A stretch of DNA of 7,624 nt from Oligoflexales bacterium (lineage in GTDB: Bacteria; Bdellovibrionota_B; Oligoflexia; Oligoflexales; CACXFL01), in NCBI GenBank assembly GCA_028282865.1, contig JANQHA010000303.1:1-7624 (forward strand), in the 5' to 3' direction. Of this stretch, positions 1-6,708 are shown in pieces; the first letter of the stretch is position 1; every line of letters starts with the position of its first letter. Below the pieces are notes generated by a model. The model was given only the letters and a program-made list of their open reading frames with translations, was not told where the DNA came from and searched no databases. Both the position numbers and the translations under genes were made by a program.

Positions 1-1
1 A

Positions 2-634
2 TTTATGGCATGGGCTTTCACTTGGCAGGTATTAGCCAAGCCACCAGCAAGCGGGCAAAACCACCTTACGCTAAACGAGCAGAAGGCCTTTCTTCAAAAG
101 ATGCGCAAACAACTTGAGCCTATCAAGCAATTAAAGGCTAATTTCAAACAAGTACGCAATATTTCCGCTTTTCAAGACAAACTCGTTAGCCACGGGATAT
201 TTTACTTTCAGTTTCCCGATAAAATGAGGTGGGAAGTTACAAAACCGTTTAAGTCTTTAATCATCTTCGGTGGTAAAGCAGCCAAAAAATATCGATTTAA
301 AAATGGATCTTGGCGGGAAAAAAAATTTACCGGAGCTGACTTCATGAAATCTATTATGGAAGATATCCTACTCTGGACTAAAGGAGATTTCTCTAAAACT
401 GACCACCTGTACTCCATCACAGTTTTTAAAAATCACATCATCACCTTAAAACCAAAAAACATAGATGCTTCCTCTTTTATTTCATCTATATCGCTATCAA
501 TAGAACGAAAAACTATGCATATTCGTAAAGTAAGGATTGTCGACCCGGGCAAAGACACTGTCACAATTTCTTTTACAAACCTGTCTACAGCTAAATTTAA
601 GCAGAACAAGCTATTTAAAGAGCCACCTCAATGA
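2..634 (+). CDS. LolA-like periplasmic lipoprotein/lipid carrier (5' end probably outside window)
   Basis: This is a LolA-family periplasmic carrier, which shuttles a lipidated or hydrophobic molecule from an inner-membrane exporter to an outer-membrane acceptor. Counting from the ATG at position 5, residues 36-80 carry the family's N-terminal pattern: LKANFKQVRN, then SHGIFYFQFPDKMRWEV followed by a Pro-Phe pair. Next comes the LIIFGGK strand, and residues 181-192 (PGKDTVTISFTN) match the conserved C-terminal strand of LolA. The ATG at 5 gives a start with no basic residue before the hydrophobic stretch. The frame is open back to position 2, so the true start and signal-peptide n-region probably lie upstream. 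Cleavage after VLA, near residue 11, looks likely. The stop overlaps the next gene's ATG (ATGA, 631-634), so the two are translationally coupled. A dedicated paralogue serving the downstream MMPL exporter is more likely than housekeeping LolA, because the neighbours are an exporter and a lipoprotein. The family call is good; the substrate is unknown. Confidence 0.8.
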   Translation, partial: FMAWAFTWQVLAKPPASGQNHLTLNEQKAFLQKMRKQLEPIKQLKANFKQVRNISAFQDKLVSHGIFYFQFPDKMRWEVTKPFKSLIIFGGKAAKKYRFKNGSWREKKFTGADFMKSIMEDILLWTKGDFSKTDHLYSITVFKNHIITLKPKNIDASSFISSISLSIERKTMHIRKVRIVDPGKDTVTISFTNLSTAKFKQNKLFKEPPQ

Positions 635-1164
635 AAAGCACCCTACTGATACTAGCTTTTTTATCGATATTATCGTGTGCAACCAGCCACACTAGCTCTA
701 AAAACCATACTAAACCAAATTCTATACAATTCCCAAAGGAGTTTCGCGCAAGTCATAGGATCATTTTAACCATTAAGAATTATGAATATGAACTAATAGG
801 CTACTTACTATTTCGAGCACCAAATACCTACTACGCGGCGGCCTACACCGAAGCTGGAAAAGCTATATTTAAATTTAAAATGATTAATGGCAGCTTTCAC
901 TTAATTAACAAACCAAAATTATTATCTGATAATGCAATTCGAGAAGGCATCGGTTTTGATATCCAAACTCTTTTCAGCGGGTCAGCTTCCGAGAACAAAA
1001 ACATCAGCTCAATCAGCTATCAGATCGATGAGACAGGACTTTCAAGCCACCCAAAAAACATCAATTACCACAATAAAATATTTAATTATCAGCTGCAAAT
1101 AGAGCTACTTGAAATCTCAAGGCATCTACCTGAAAATTTTGATCGGGTACTGAAGGAGCTCTAA
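631..1164 (+). CDS. DUF3261/LolB-like outer-membrane lipoprotein of the export operon
   Basis: This is a small lipoprotein of 177 residues. The N-terminus is a type II signal peptide: one Lys, a Leu/Ile-rich core, then the lipobox ILSC with the lipidated Cys at residue 16. Residue 17 is Ala, not Asp, which under the usual +2 rule favours delivery to the outer membrane. The body (about 36-177) is a beta-rich domain. The run AAAYTEAGKAIFKFKMINGSF (70-89, split here as AAAYTEAGKA and IFKFKMINGSF) resembles the central hairpin of DUF3261 proteins, which are LolB-like lipoproteins found beside LolA-like and MMPL genes in aryl polyene clusters. It may be the outer-membrane receptor for cargo handed over by the LolA-like protein. 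An AAAGAG ribosome-binding site lies at 617-622. The gene starts inside the preceding stop and ends directly against the exporter's ATG. The lipoprotein call is firm; the DUF3261 assignment rests on pattern and context only. Confidence 0.72.
   Translation: MKSTLLILAFLSILSCATSHTSSKNHTKPNSIQFPKEFRASHRIILTIKNYEYELIGYLLFRAPNTYYAAAYTEAGKAIFKFKMINGSFHLINKPKLLSDNAIREGIGFDIQTLFSGSASENKNISSISYQIDETGLSSHPKNINYHNKIFNYQLQIELLEISRHLPENFDRVLKEL
1153..1158 (+). promoter_or_regulatory. Shine-Dalgarno for the MMPL exporter
   Basis: A consensus AAGGAG lies six nucleotides before the ATG at 1165, inside the last codons of the lipoprotein gene. It fixes the exporter's start even though the intergenic gap is zero. 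Confidence 0.75.
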
Positions 1165-3627
1165 ATGTTCGAGTCGTTTTCCAAAAAACTCGCACTACTA
1201 TCTAAACACCGGTGGCTGATTTATGGAGTTTGCGCCATTATATGCAGCTTGTTTTTATACCGGATTTCCAAAATTTCTCCCAAAAGCGACTTACTGGAGC
1301 TTTTACCTCAAGACGATGAAGTGGTCGAAGAGCACCGCTACGCTTTGAAGCACTTCAACCCACTAGAGCTCATATACTTTGACATTCACAGCTCAGAAGG
1401 CCAAAGCACCGCAGAAATCAGCCAAGTCAGCGATAAACTCGCAGGGGAGTTAGAGAGGTCAAATTTATTTTCGAAAATATTTTACAAGATCAACACTCTT
1501 GAGATTCAGAAAACCCTTCAAACCCTACGAGATCACCATCCGGTATACTTTTCCAAAGATAGTGCAAAGGATTTAGAAGAAAAAATAAAAAAGGAATCGA
1601 TAGCAAGATCGATTAAAAATTGGAAAAATCTCTTTTATGAATCACCAGCACCGACGCTGATCAAAGCATTTTTCCTAGACCCCATAGGAATGGACCATAA
1701 AATATATCAAATAGCACAAAGCCTTTATTCCGAAGGCAATGAAATAACCACCAAGAATGGTAGGCTAGTTAGCCGTGACCTTACTCACACCTTTATCATT
1801 GCTACACCAAAACTACCAGCTAGCAATGCAGATTACTCTGATCGCGTGACAAAATTAATCGACCGAACCATTCAAAGCTATGAAACTAAGGATATAAAAA
1901 TATCTTACGTCAGTAGCCACCGGTTTGCAGCACTTAATGAGTCAATCATGAAGCGGGATATTAGGTTTGTATCGATCCTCTCGATCATCGGAATCCTACT
2001 CCTCTGTTTCCTATGCTTTAAGAAACGCTTTCTACCGATTTTTTTACTAATACCAATGAGCTTTGGTCTAATTGTATCTACCGGTTTTTTAACATTTCTT
2101 TTTGATAAAATAAGTTTGATCACTATTGGGTGTGGGTCAATATTATTTGGTATTGTGATAGATTACGGAATTCACATCATCTATCATATTGATCAAGATG
2201 GCAGCTTCAAATCCGAAAGTATACAAAGAGTCATCAAATCACTATTGAAGCCATTAACCATCAGCACACTCACAACCATCATCGCGTTTAGCTGCCTTTA
2301 CTTCTCTAAATTCGAAAGTTACAAGCAATTCGCGGTATTTTCCGGATTAGGAGTCTTCAGTGCATACATATTTACTGTCATAATATTCCCGACCTTCTTT
2401 AGTGGGATAAAATCTACAGACAGAAAGCCGACCATTTCATTCCAAAGATTCTACACTGCGATATTTAAGTTTATCGACAACCAAAGGATAAAGACCATAT
2501 TAGCTATATTTAGTGTTTCTATCTTAGCGGTATTTGGAGTAAAAGAGCTCGAATATCAAAGCGACCTTAATGAACTCTACGCATCAAGCGAGAAAATCCA
2601 GGAAGATCGCGATCAATTAAGCAAATCTTTTAAATCGGCAATGACCTCAAGTTCTATGGTTGTCAGAGCGCCGACTCTAGATGAAGCTCTGAGTAAAAAT
2701 GTTAAATTAAAAAAAATCCTAACTAAACACCAAAAACAAGGAATCATCGACTCTATCAAATCAACTGCGTTGTTAATACCGCCACTCGAGATTCAAAAAG
2801 AGAATCTATCTCGATGGAATCAGTTTACAGTTCAAAATCGAGGTAAATTCATACAAGACTTCTTTGATGTTACTCGTAGATTTAAAATTTCGTCAGAACA
2901 ATTTTCACCCTTTATATCTCGTTTTTCTAACAACTCAAATTTTTTGCGCCCCAAAGACTTTAAAAGCACCAGCTTAGGGCAGCTTTTATCAAAGCATATT
3001 AAAATCACTAAAGAAGATGCGATGATACTGACCGGGTTTCAACTAAAAAAAGACTCTGATTTTCTACTACTGAAAAACGAAGTTAAAAAGGTGTTGCCAG
3101 AAACTATGGCAATCAACAGTAGATATTTTCTTTCCTATATTATGGACCTTATCCCAAACGAACTTATGCGCCTAAGCAGCGCGGGGCTGGTAGCAGTGGG
3201 TTTGCTCTTGATGTTAGCTTATGGCCCCAGTCGCATCATCCAGTTACTAGCTCCCATCGGGATCAGCATTCTTTGGACTTTGGGAGCTTTAGGGTGGCTG
3301 CAAATCAAAATTAATATCATGAACTGCGTCGTCATCTTATTTATGTTTGGTCTAGTCTCAGATTACAGCGTGTTTTTAAACCAAGCGTTTCGGAGTCGAC
3401 CTGAAGGCGACTTTAAATCAATCACAACCTCGTGTGGCGCTATCACGATTTCAGTTCTTACAACAATCATTGGAATCGGGGCACTAAGCCTAAGTCAGCA
3501 CCCAATTTTTCAGAGTGTGGGAGCCACGACACTCATCGGAATGGTCTGTGGTTACGTCGCAGTCGTCATTATTGTTCCACTCATCGCGGGAACTAATTTC
3601 GAAAATCGTTCTTATCGTAATCCCTAA
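1165..3627 (+). CDS. RND/MMPL-family inner-membrane exporter (COG4258-like)
   Basis: This is an 820-residue exporter of the RND superfamily, MMPL branch, which would use the proton gradient to extrude lipids or other hydrophobic products. It has the canonical duplicated layout. TM1 is at about 16-34, a periplasmic domain at about 35-265, and five helices at about 267-415. TM7 is at about 442-460, a second periplasmic domain at about 461-665, and five helices at about 667-810. Each half carries the expected proton-relay Asp-Tyr in its fourth helix: GIVIDYGIH with D333-Y334 in TM4, and GLVSDYSVF with D733-Y734 in TM10. The length suits the predicted exporters found with LolA-like and DUF3261 proteins in aryl polyene clusters. 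HpnN-type hopanoid transporters are a less likely alternative. It is the last gene of the plus-strand operon. Its final codons and stop lie in a repeat-like sequence (3617-3696), but all 12 helices are complete, so the gene looks intact. Confidence 0.88.
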   Translation: MFESFSKKLALLSKHRWLIYGVCAIICSLFLYRISKISPKSDLLELLPQDDEVVEEHRYALKHFNPLELIYFDIHSSEGQSTAEISQVSDKLAGELERSNLFSKIFYKINTLEIQKTLQTLRDHHPVYFSKDSAKDLEEKIKKESIARSIKNWKNLFYESPAPTLIKAFFLDPIGMDHKIYQIAQSLYSEGNEITTKNGRLVSRDLTHTFIIATPKLPASNADYSDRVTKLIDRTIQSYETKDIKISYVSSHRFAALNESIMKRDIRFVSILSIIGILLLCFLCFKKRFLPIFLLIPMSFGLIVSTGFLTFLFDKISLITIGCGSILFGIVIDYGIHIIYHIDQDGSFKSESIQRVIKSLLKPLTISTLTTIIAFSCLYFSKFESYKQFAVFSGLGVFSAYIFTVIIFPTFFSGIKSTDRKPTISFQRFYTAIFKFIDNQRIKTILAIFSVSILAVFGVKELEYQSDLNELYASSEKIQEDRDQLSKSFKSAMTSSSMVVRAPTLDEALSKNVKLKKILTKHQKQGIIDSIKSTALLIPPLEIQKENLSRWNQFTVQNRGKFIQDFFDVTRRFKISSEQFSPFISRFSNNSNFLRPKDFKSTSLGQLLSKHIKITKEDAMILTGFQLKKDSDFLLLKNEVKKVLPETMAINSRYFLSYIMDLIPNELMRLSSAGLVAVGLLLMLAYGPSRIIQLLAPIGISILWTLGALGWLQIKINIMNCVVILFMFGLVSDYSVFLNQAFRSRPEGDFKSITTSCGAITISVLTTIIGIGALSLSQHPIFQSVGATTLIGMVCGYVAVVIIVPLIAGTNFENRSYRNP

Positions 3628-3696
3628 CGAACGAAATGAGCGCCAGGGATCTCAAATAGTTTCAGGAGATTTCCAACGCTGCTTAATAGGAATGAC
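3617..3696. repeat. Putative small dispersed palindromic repeat between convergent genes
   Basis: This noncoding stretch has inverted-repeat organisation. The ends GTAATCCC (3617-3624) and GGAATGAC (3689-3696) are imperfect inverted copies, matching at 6 of 8 positions. Inside are a perfect 6-bp dyad, ATCCCT (3620-3625) with AGGGAT (3645-3650), and a 4-bp dyad, TTCC (3671-3674) with GGAA (3689-3692). The wording resembles the short interspersed repeats that many genomes carry and that begin with GTCATTCC/GTCATCCT-type ends and contain GGATCTC. That resemblance is from memory, not a search. The element overlaps the exporter's stop codon, which is part of its left end. It might act as a weak bidirectional 3' structure for the convergent genes; neither side has a U-tract. 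Confidence 0.45.
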
Positions 3697-3719
3697 AGAT
3701 TTAGAGAAAGTAAAACCGA

Positions 3720-5207
3720 TCAAGACTGCTGTATTTTATCGATGATATAGCTACTAGAGACTCCTGGAACCATCTCTATCGTATCGACTCTGCCACCGTA
3801 AGACTGAACAAAATCACCACCAGCAATTTCCTCAATTTTGTAGTCAGCACCTTTGATCAACACATCAGGTTGTAAGGCTTTGATGACCTTAGAAGGAGTA
3901 TCCTCGGAAAAAGAGAAGACAAAATCAACACACTCGAGCCCCGCAAGCAGCCTCATCCTTTGCTCGCAGCCGATAATAGGTCTCTTATCTCCTTTAAGTC
4001 GAGAAACCGATTCATCCGTATTCACTGCAACAACCAATATATCCCCGTGAGACCTAGCTTTCTCTAAGTAAGTTAGATGTCCAGCGTGGAACAAGTCAAA
4101 ACAACCGTTAGTAAAAACAACCTTCTTAGGCCTGGACCCTTGCTCACCCATAGCTACCTGCAATTCATTTAAGGTTTTAATTTTATAATTAGTGGAATAC
4201 TTGGACTCTTGGAAGCTACCGGTATAGCGCTGAATAGCTTCGAGCAGCTCCTCCGCCTCAATAGGTTGGGTTCCCCATTTCGCTACCACTCGACCAGCAG
4301 CTAAATTAGCATAGCACATAGCGTCATTCGTCGGAATGTCATGAGCCACGGCCAAGCTATAGACAGCGGCGACCGTATCACCGGCACCTGAGACATCAAA
4401 AACTTCCTGAGTTTCAGCAGCAAGGTATAACTCGCCATCAGAGCTACCCTTCTCTGGGTAAAAATACATACCTTCACTGCCCAAGGTTAAAAGTATATTT
4501 CGTAGACCAAATTTTTCTTGCAGACCCTTTGCTAATTCCTCGCGGTCATGTGCACCTAAAGGGTCGAGCCCTAAAGCTAAACAAGCCTCCATCCTATTTG
4601 GAGTGATTAAATAAGCACCTTGGTAGGTCTGATATTCAACCCCTTTAGGGTCAATGATAACTTTAATATTCGACTTAGTCGCAATTTCAATAGCCTTGCT
4701 AATGAAGCTAGCTGAAAGCCCCCCTTTGCCGTAGTCACTCATGAGTAGAGCATCAAAAGACTGCGACGATATTCTTTCTAACAAGGCCTCCTCAATTTCA
4801 GCTGCAATGGGTTGGATCTTCTCCCAATCAATCCGCACCATCTGCTGGCGGTCAGCAGATATCCTGGTTTTACGAATCGTGGGGCGATTGGTATCAATTA
4901 AAACATGAGAGGTATCGATACACTGATCACGAAGCAACCGATTTAAATCATTCGCTGCATCGTCAGCACCCCAAACTCCTACCAGCATCGCTTCGCCACC
5001 AACTCGCTGAATATTCAAAGCGGCATTTGCCGCTCCTCCAGCTCGACGCGTGGTCTCAGTAACCAGGTGAATAGGTACAGGTGCTTCCGGAGAAATCCGG
5101 GTGACCTTACCTTCAAGGTACTCATCTAAAATGATATCTCCAAGAACACAAACCTTGCGGCTAGAGCCTTCTTTGAACCATGGGGGAACTGGTAGCTGAA
5201 CACTCAC
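3720..5207 (-). CDS. hldE: Bifunctional D-beta-D-heptose 7-phosphate kinase / heptose 1-phosphate adenylyltransferase
   Basis: HldE (RfaE) makes ADP-heptose for the LPS inner core. It phosphorylates D-glycero-beta-D-manno-heptose 7-phosphate at C1 and, after the GmhB phosphatase step, transfers AMP to heptose 1-phosphate. Numbering is from the GTG at 5207 (495 aa; E. coli HldE is 477). The PfkB/ribokinase-type kinase comes first: GDIILDEY near 23-30, RISPEAPVPI at 37-46, GGAANAALN at 57-65, and GAGD at 274-277 with catalytic base Asp277. The cytidylyltransferase-like domain follows, with TNGCFDLFHAGH at 366-377 (the HxGH nucleotide-binding motif), then a KGDKRP turn and KGADY. Both active sites look complete. 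The frame is open from a GTG at 5219, but that codon lies inside the only good Shine-Dalgarno (GAGG), which instead suits the GTG at 5207. It is transcribed alone, convergent with the exporter operon. No other LPS gene is present. Confidence 0.95.
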   Translation of the reverse strand: MSVQLPVPPWFKEGSSRKVCVLGDIILDEYLEGKVTRISPEAPVPIHLVTETTRRAGGAANAALNIQRVGGEAMLVGVWGADDAANDLNRLLRDQCIDTSHVLIDTNRPTIRKTRISADRQQMVRIDWEKIQPIAAEIEEALLERISSQSFDALLMSDYGKGGLSASFISKAIEIATKSNIKVIIDPKGVEYQTYQGAYLITPNRMEACLALGLDPLGAHDREELAKGLQEKFGLRNILLTLGSEGMYFYPEKGSSDGELYLAAETQEVFDVSGAGDTVAAVYSLAVAHDIPTNDAMCYANLAAGRVVAKWGTQPIEAEELLEAIQRYTGSFQESKYSTNYKIKTLNELQVAMGEQGSRPKKVVFTNGCFDLFHAGHLTYLEKARSHGDILVVAVNTDESVSRLKGDKRPIIGCEQRMRLLAGLECVDFVFSFSEDTPSKVIKALQPDVLIKGADYKIEEIAGGDFVQSYGGRVDTIEMVPGVSSSYIIDKIQQS

Positions 5208-5218
5208 TATGAAATACA

Positions 5219-5224
5219 CCTCGT
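5219..5224 (-). promoter_or_regulatory. Shine-Dalgarno deciding the hldE start
   Basis: On the minus strand this reads ACGAGG. Its GAGG is 11 nt before the GTG at 5207, a slightly long but usable spacing. The upstream GTG at 5219 overlaps it and has no other purine-rich site before it, so 5207 is preferred. Confidence 0.5.
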
Positions 5225-5240
5225 AAACTATGAAAGTCGG

Positions 5241-5269
5241 ATTGTATAAAAATATGAGGCCAGTGTCTT
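5241..5269 (-). promoter_or_regulatory. hldE: Sigma70-like promoter of hldE
   Basis: On the minus strand, AAGACA (5264-5269; 4 of 6 to TTGACA, keeping GACA) and TACAAT (5241-5246; 5 of 6 to TATAAT) are separated by exactly 17 bp. Initiation would fall near 5234, giving a leader of about 27 nt to the GTG at 5207 that contains the ribosome-binding site. The GTG at 5219 would have a leader too short for one. The fit of position and spacing supports the call, but no transcript data are available. Confidence 0.5.
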
Positions 5270-5358
5270 CCTATTAAGTTAACCGAGAGACTTGGAGAGA
5301 CCAAGCTGGTGGAATCATTAAAAGGCATTGATTATATTGTGATAACTATACCCTAACA
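5270..5358. other. Intergenic stretch without a recognisable gene
   Basis: This is AT-rich sequence between the hldE promoter and the 3' structures of the metalloprotease gene. The only symmetry I see is a small dyad, CTTGG (5291-5295) and CCAAG (5301-5305), around a 5-nt spacer, just upstream of the hldE -35 box. It could be an operator for hldE, but five-base arms are also expected by chance. No open frame, tRNA or convincing RNA gene is visible. Confidence 0.4.
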
Positions 5359-5384
5359 GTATAAAATCGAGCTTGATTTTATAC
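5359..5384. repeat. Perfect 10-bp inverted repeat, possible stem-loop or operator
   Basis: GTATAAAATC (5359-5368) and GATTTTATAC (5375-5384) are perfect inverted copies around a 6-nt spacer, GAGCTT. In RNA they form a 10-bp hairpin on either strand. It lies 39 bp past the metalloprotease stop codon. The stem is AT-rich (2 of 10 pairs are GC) and no U-run follows, so it is not a textbook intrinsic terminator. A protein-binding palindrome is an alternative. Confidence 0.55.
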
Positions 5385-5419
5385 CTCCTCCAACAGCTCA
5401 AAGCTATCAAAGGAGGGGT
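5383..5419 (-). terminator. Compound 3' stem-loop behind the metalloprotease gene (terminator candidate)
   Basis: Read on the minus strand, ACCCCTCC (5419-5412) can pair with GGAGGAGGT (5391-5383) through eight GC-rich pairs with one bulged A. Inside the loop, AGCT (5405-5402) pairs with AGCT (5398-5395) around a 3-nt loop. It begins only a few bases after the stop codon at 5424-5426, and the AT-rich palindrome at 5359-5384 follows at once. There is no U-tract directly after the stem, so a stabilising 3' structure or a non-canonical terminator is as likely as true Rho-independent termination. Confidence 0.4.
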
Positions 5420-5423
5420 TACT

Positions 5424-6647
5424 TTATTTAGCCGGCACTGCCGAAAATCCGCAATCATTTAGAAAAAAGTCATCGAATATCCCGTCCTTAATAGTATTTA
5501 CTCGGATTCCCCGACCGTTATATTCGAGCTTTAGTGGGACGACTTGATCGCCGTTGATAGGCGTAAAGTTTAGCCGAGCCGATATAGGGGTCGCAAAATG
5601 CACGCCCGGTATTGCAGTACCATGGCCAAGCCTAGGTTCGTACTGGTTGGTAACATAAAGATCGATAGAATAGAGGCTCTTCAAGTCCGACACGGTTTCG
5701 CCCAGCTGCTTTGCAGTGCCTATTTTGATAGAAGACGACGAGCTGTAGCCTCTTATAAAAACATCATATTGGTCACTACTAGCAACGTATTTGAAATCGA
5801 TTTTGTTACTTTTATGCGCGAATTCTTCAGACATTAAGTGACGTAGATGTGATTTTCTTACTCGATTACAGGTGACACCATTTTCGAACCTATTGTGGAC
5901 AAAAAACTTCTTCGGCCCTACCCAATGCATTCCTACTGAAACCCTAGTCCTAAAACCAGCAGATATCATCTTTTTAGGCGCATCTTTGGCCATAATTTCG
6001 GAGTCGAAATGTTTAAAGCCAAAAACATGACCAAGCTCATGGGTTAGAACAAGCTCTAGAATTCGCCCGTCGTCTCTAGTCCAACGCTTTTCAGCCATCT
6101 GGAACGTACTACCCAAACTTGTATTTGCCCACTCTAAAGCAAGGGGACCTTTTTCCGGTGAGATATAAATGAATCCTTTGCCCTTTAGGCTCGCTGGGTC
6201 ATAGCTAGTTCTAACGGCCATACCGATAATAGCGTTAGGGTTTGATATATAAGATTTTTGATCATTACCTTTTAGAACACCCATTTGAAACACAATATCA
6301 GGGTCCTTATTACAGCTGACTCTATTAAATTTTTGGGTTCCTATGTACTTTCTTATTTGGTGTGGCCGGTGGGGGAATATGTCGTCCCATACCATTGTCT
6401 CATTTTCTTTGAAGTACTTTTTCCAATACCTTATTGCATTTGCTACTGCGCTCTCTGCTTGCTGCAGACTCGCACCAAAATGAGACTCGTTACCCATAAG
6501 TACGCAGTAACTCACTACCTCGGTATTATCAACAAACCAAGGATTTTGGCTGTCTCCAACAAAACCTCCGCCGCCACTTTGCCAACCTGCAAAACTAAGT
6601 TGTGTTATGCAGCTAAAGCATATCCCTGCTAATGTATTCTTCAACAT
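5424..6647 (-). CDS. Secreted metzincin-like zinc metalloprotease
   Basis: This is a 407-residue exported protein. Residues 1-20 are a Sec signal peptide (Lys3, hydrophobic core, SFA before Gly21). The mature N-terminus starts with a Gly-rich GGGGFVGD segment (25-32). The catalytic signature HELGHVFGFKH at 203-213 is the metzincin HExxHxxGxxH, giving zinc ligands His203, His207 and His213 and catalytic Glu204. SEIMAKD follows at once, with Met219 the probable Met-turn. The short His-to-Met distance is closer to matrixins than to astacins or serralysins. Mature cysteines at 48, 112, 260 and 399 could form two disulfides. The C-terminal part, from about 245 to the end, has no motif I know. The ATG is well supported by AAAGGAGG (6653-6660) five bases upstream. 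The gene is monocistronic and divergent from the TIGR02147-like regulator, a likely controller. It probably degrades extracellular or prey/host protein; the substrate is unknown. Confidence 0.85.
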   Translation of the reverse strand: MLKNTLAGICFSCITQLSFAGWQSGGGGFVGDSQNPWFVDNTEVVSYCVLMGNESHFGASLQQAESAVANAIRYWKKYFKENETMVWDDIFPHRPHQIRKYIGTQKFNRVSCNKDPDIVFQMGVLKGNDQKSYISNPNAIIGMAVRTSYDPASLKGKGFIYISPEKGPLALEWANTSLGSTFQMAEKRWTRDDGRILELVLTHELGHVFGFKHFDSEIMAKDAPKKMISAGFRTRVSVGMHWVGPKKFFVHNRFENGVTCNRVRKSHLRHLMSEEFAHKSNKIDFKYVASSDQYDVFIRGYSSSSSIKIGTAKQLGETVSDLKSLYSIDLYVTNQYEPRLGHGTAIPGVHFATPISARLNFTPINGDQVVPLKLEYNGRGIRVNTIKDGIFDDFFLNDCGFSAVPAK

Positions 6648-6650
6648 CGT

Positions 6651-6661
6651 CCCCTCCTTTG
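6651..6661 (-). promoter_or_regulatory. Strong Shine-Dalgarno of the metalloprotease gene, complementary to its own 3' UTR
   Basis: On the minus strand this reads CAAAGGAGGGG. It contains an extended consensus Shine-Dalgarno whose AAAGGAGG core ends five bases before the ATG. The same 11 bases occur in inverted orientation at 5408-5418, between the stop codon and the 3' stem-loop of the same gene. The two mRNA ends could therefore pair perfectly. Confidence 0.7.
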
Positions 6662-6680
6662 TTTAAAGTTCTTGTAGATT

Positions 6681-6708
6681 CTATAAACTTCAGGCAAGTT
6701 TCGTATAG
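6681..6708. promoter_or_regulatory. Dyad in the divergent promoter region, operator candidate
   Basis: AAACTT (6685-6690) and AAGTTT (6696-6701) are perfect inverted copies around the 5-nt spacer CAGGC. The outer CTATA (6681-6685) and TATAG (6704-6708) extend the symmetry imperfectly. A further AAGTT at 6666-6670 puts half-sites at 6666, 6686 and 6696, that is 20 and 10 bp apart and so on one helical face. The position, between the metalloprotease and the regulator, is where an autoregulatory operator would sit. A TATAGT at 6704-6709 could be the -10 box of the regulator gene, and TAGAAT on the minus strand (6678-6683) the -10 of the protease gene. Neither has a good -35, which would fit an activated promoter. 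Confidence 0.4.

Noticed and set aside
3515..3745. 76-codon plus-strand open frame spanning the exporter's end and the intergenic region
   Set aside because: Most of it overlaps the exporter or hldE in another frame, and the rest translates the repeat-like element, a common source of spurious short ORFs. It has no ribosome-binding site.
5291..5305. CTTGG/CCAAG dyad near the hldE promoter as an operator
   Set aside because: Five-base arms with a 5-nt spacer are expected by chance in a 200-bp AT-rich gap, and no regulator is linked to it.
5598..5837. 79-codon plus-strand open frame antisense to the protease C-terminal region
   Set aside because: Shadow of the real gene, with no recognisable domain or ribosome-binding site.
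6285..6632. 115-codon plus-strand open frame antisense to the protease N-terminus
   Set aside because: It lies wholly opposite a strongly supported gene with signal peptide and catalytic motif. Its composition (many Cys, Tyr and Val) is that of antisense translation, and no upstream signal is seen.
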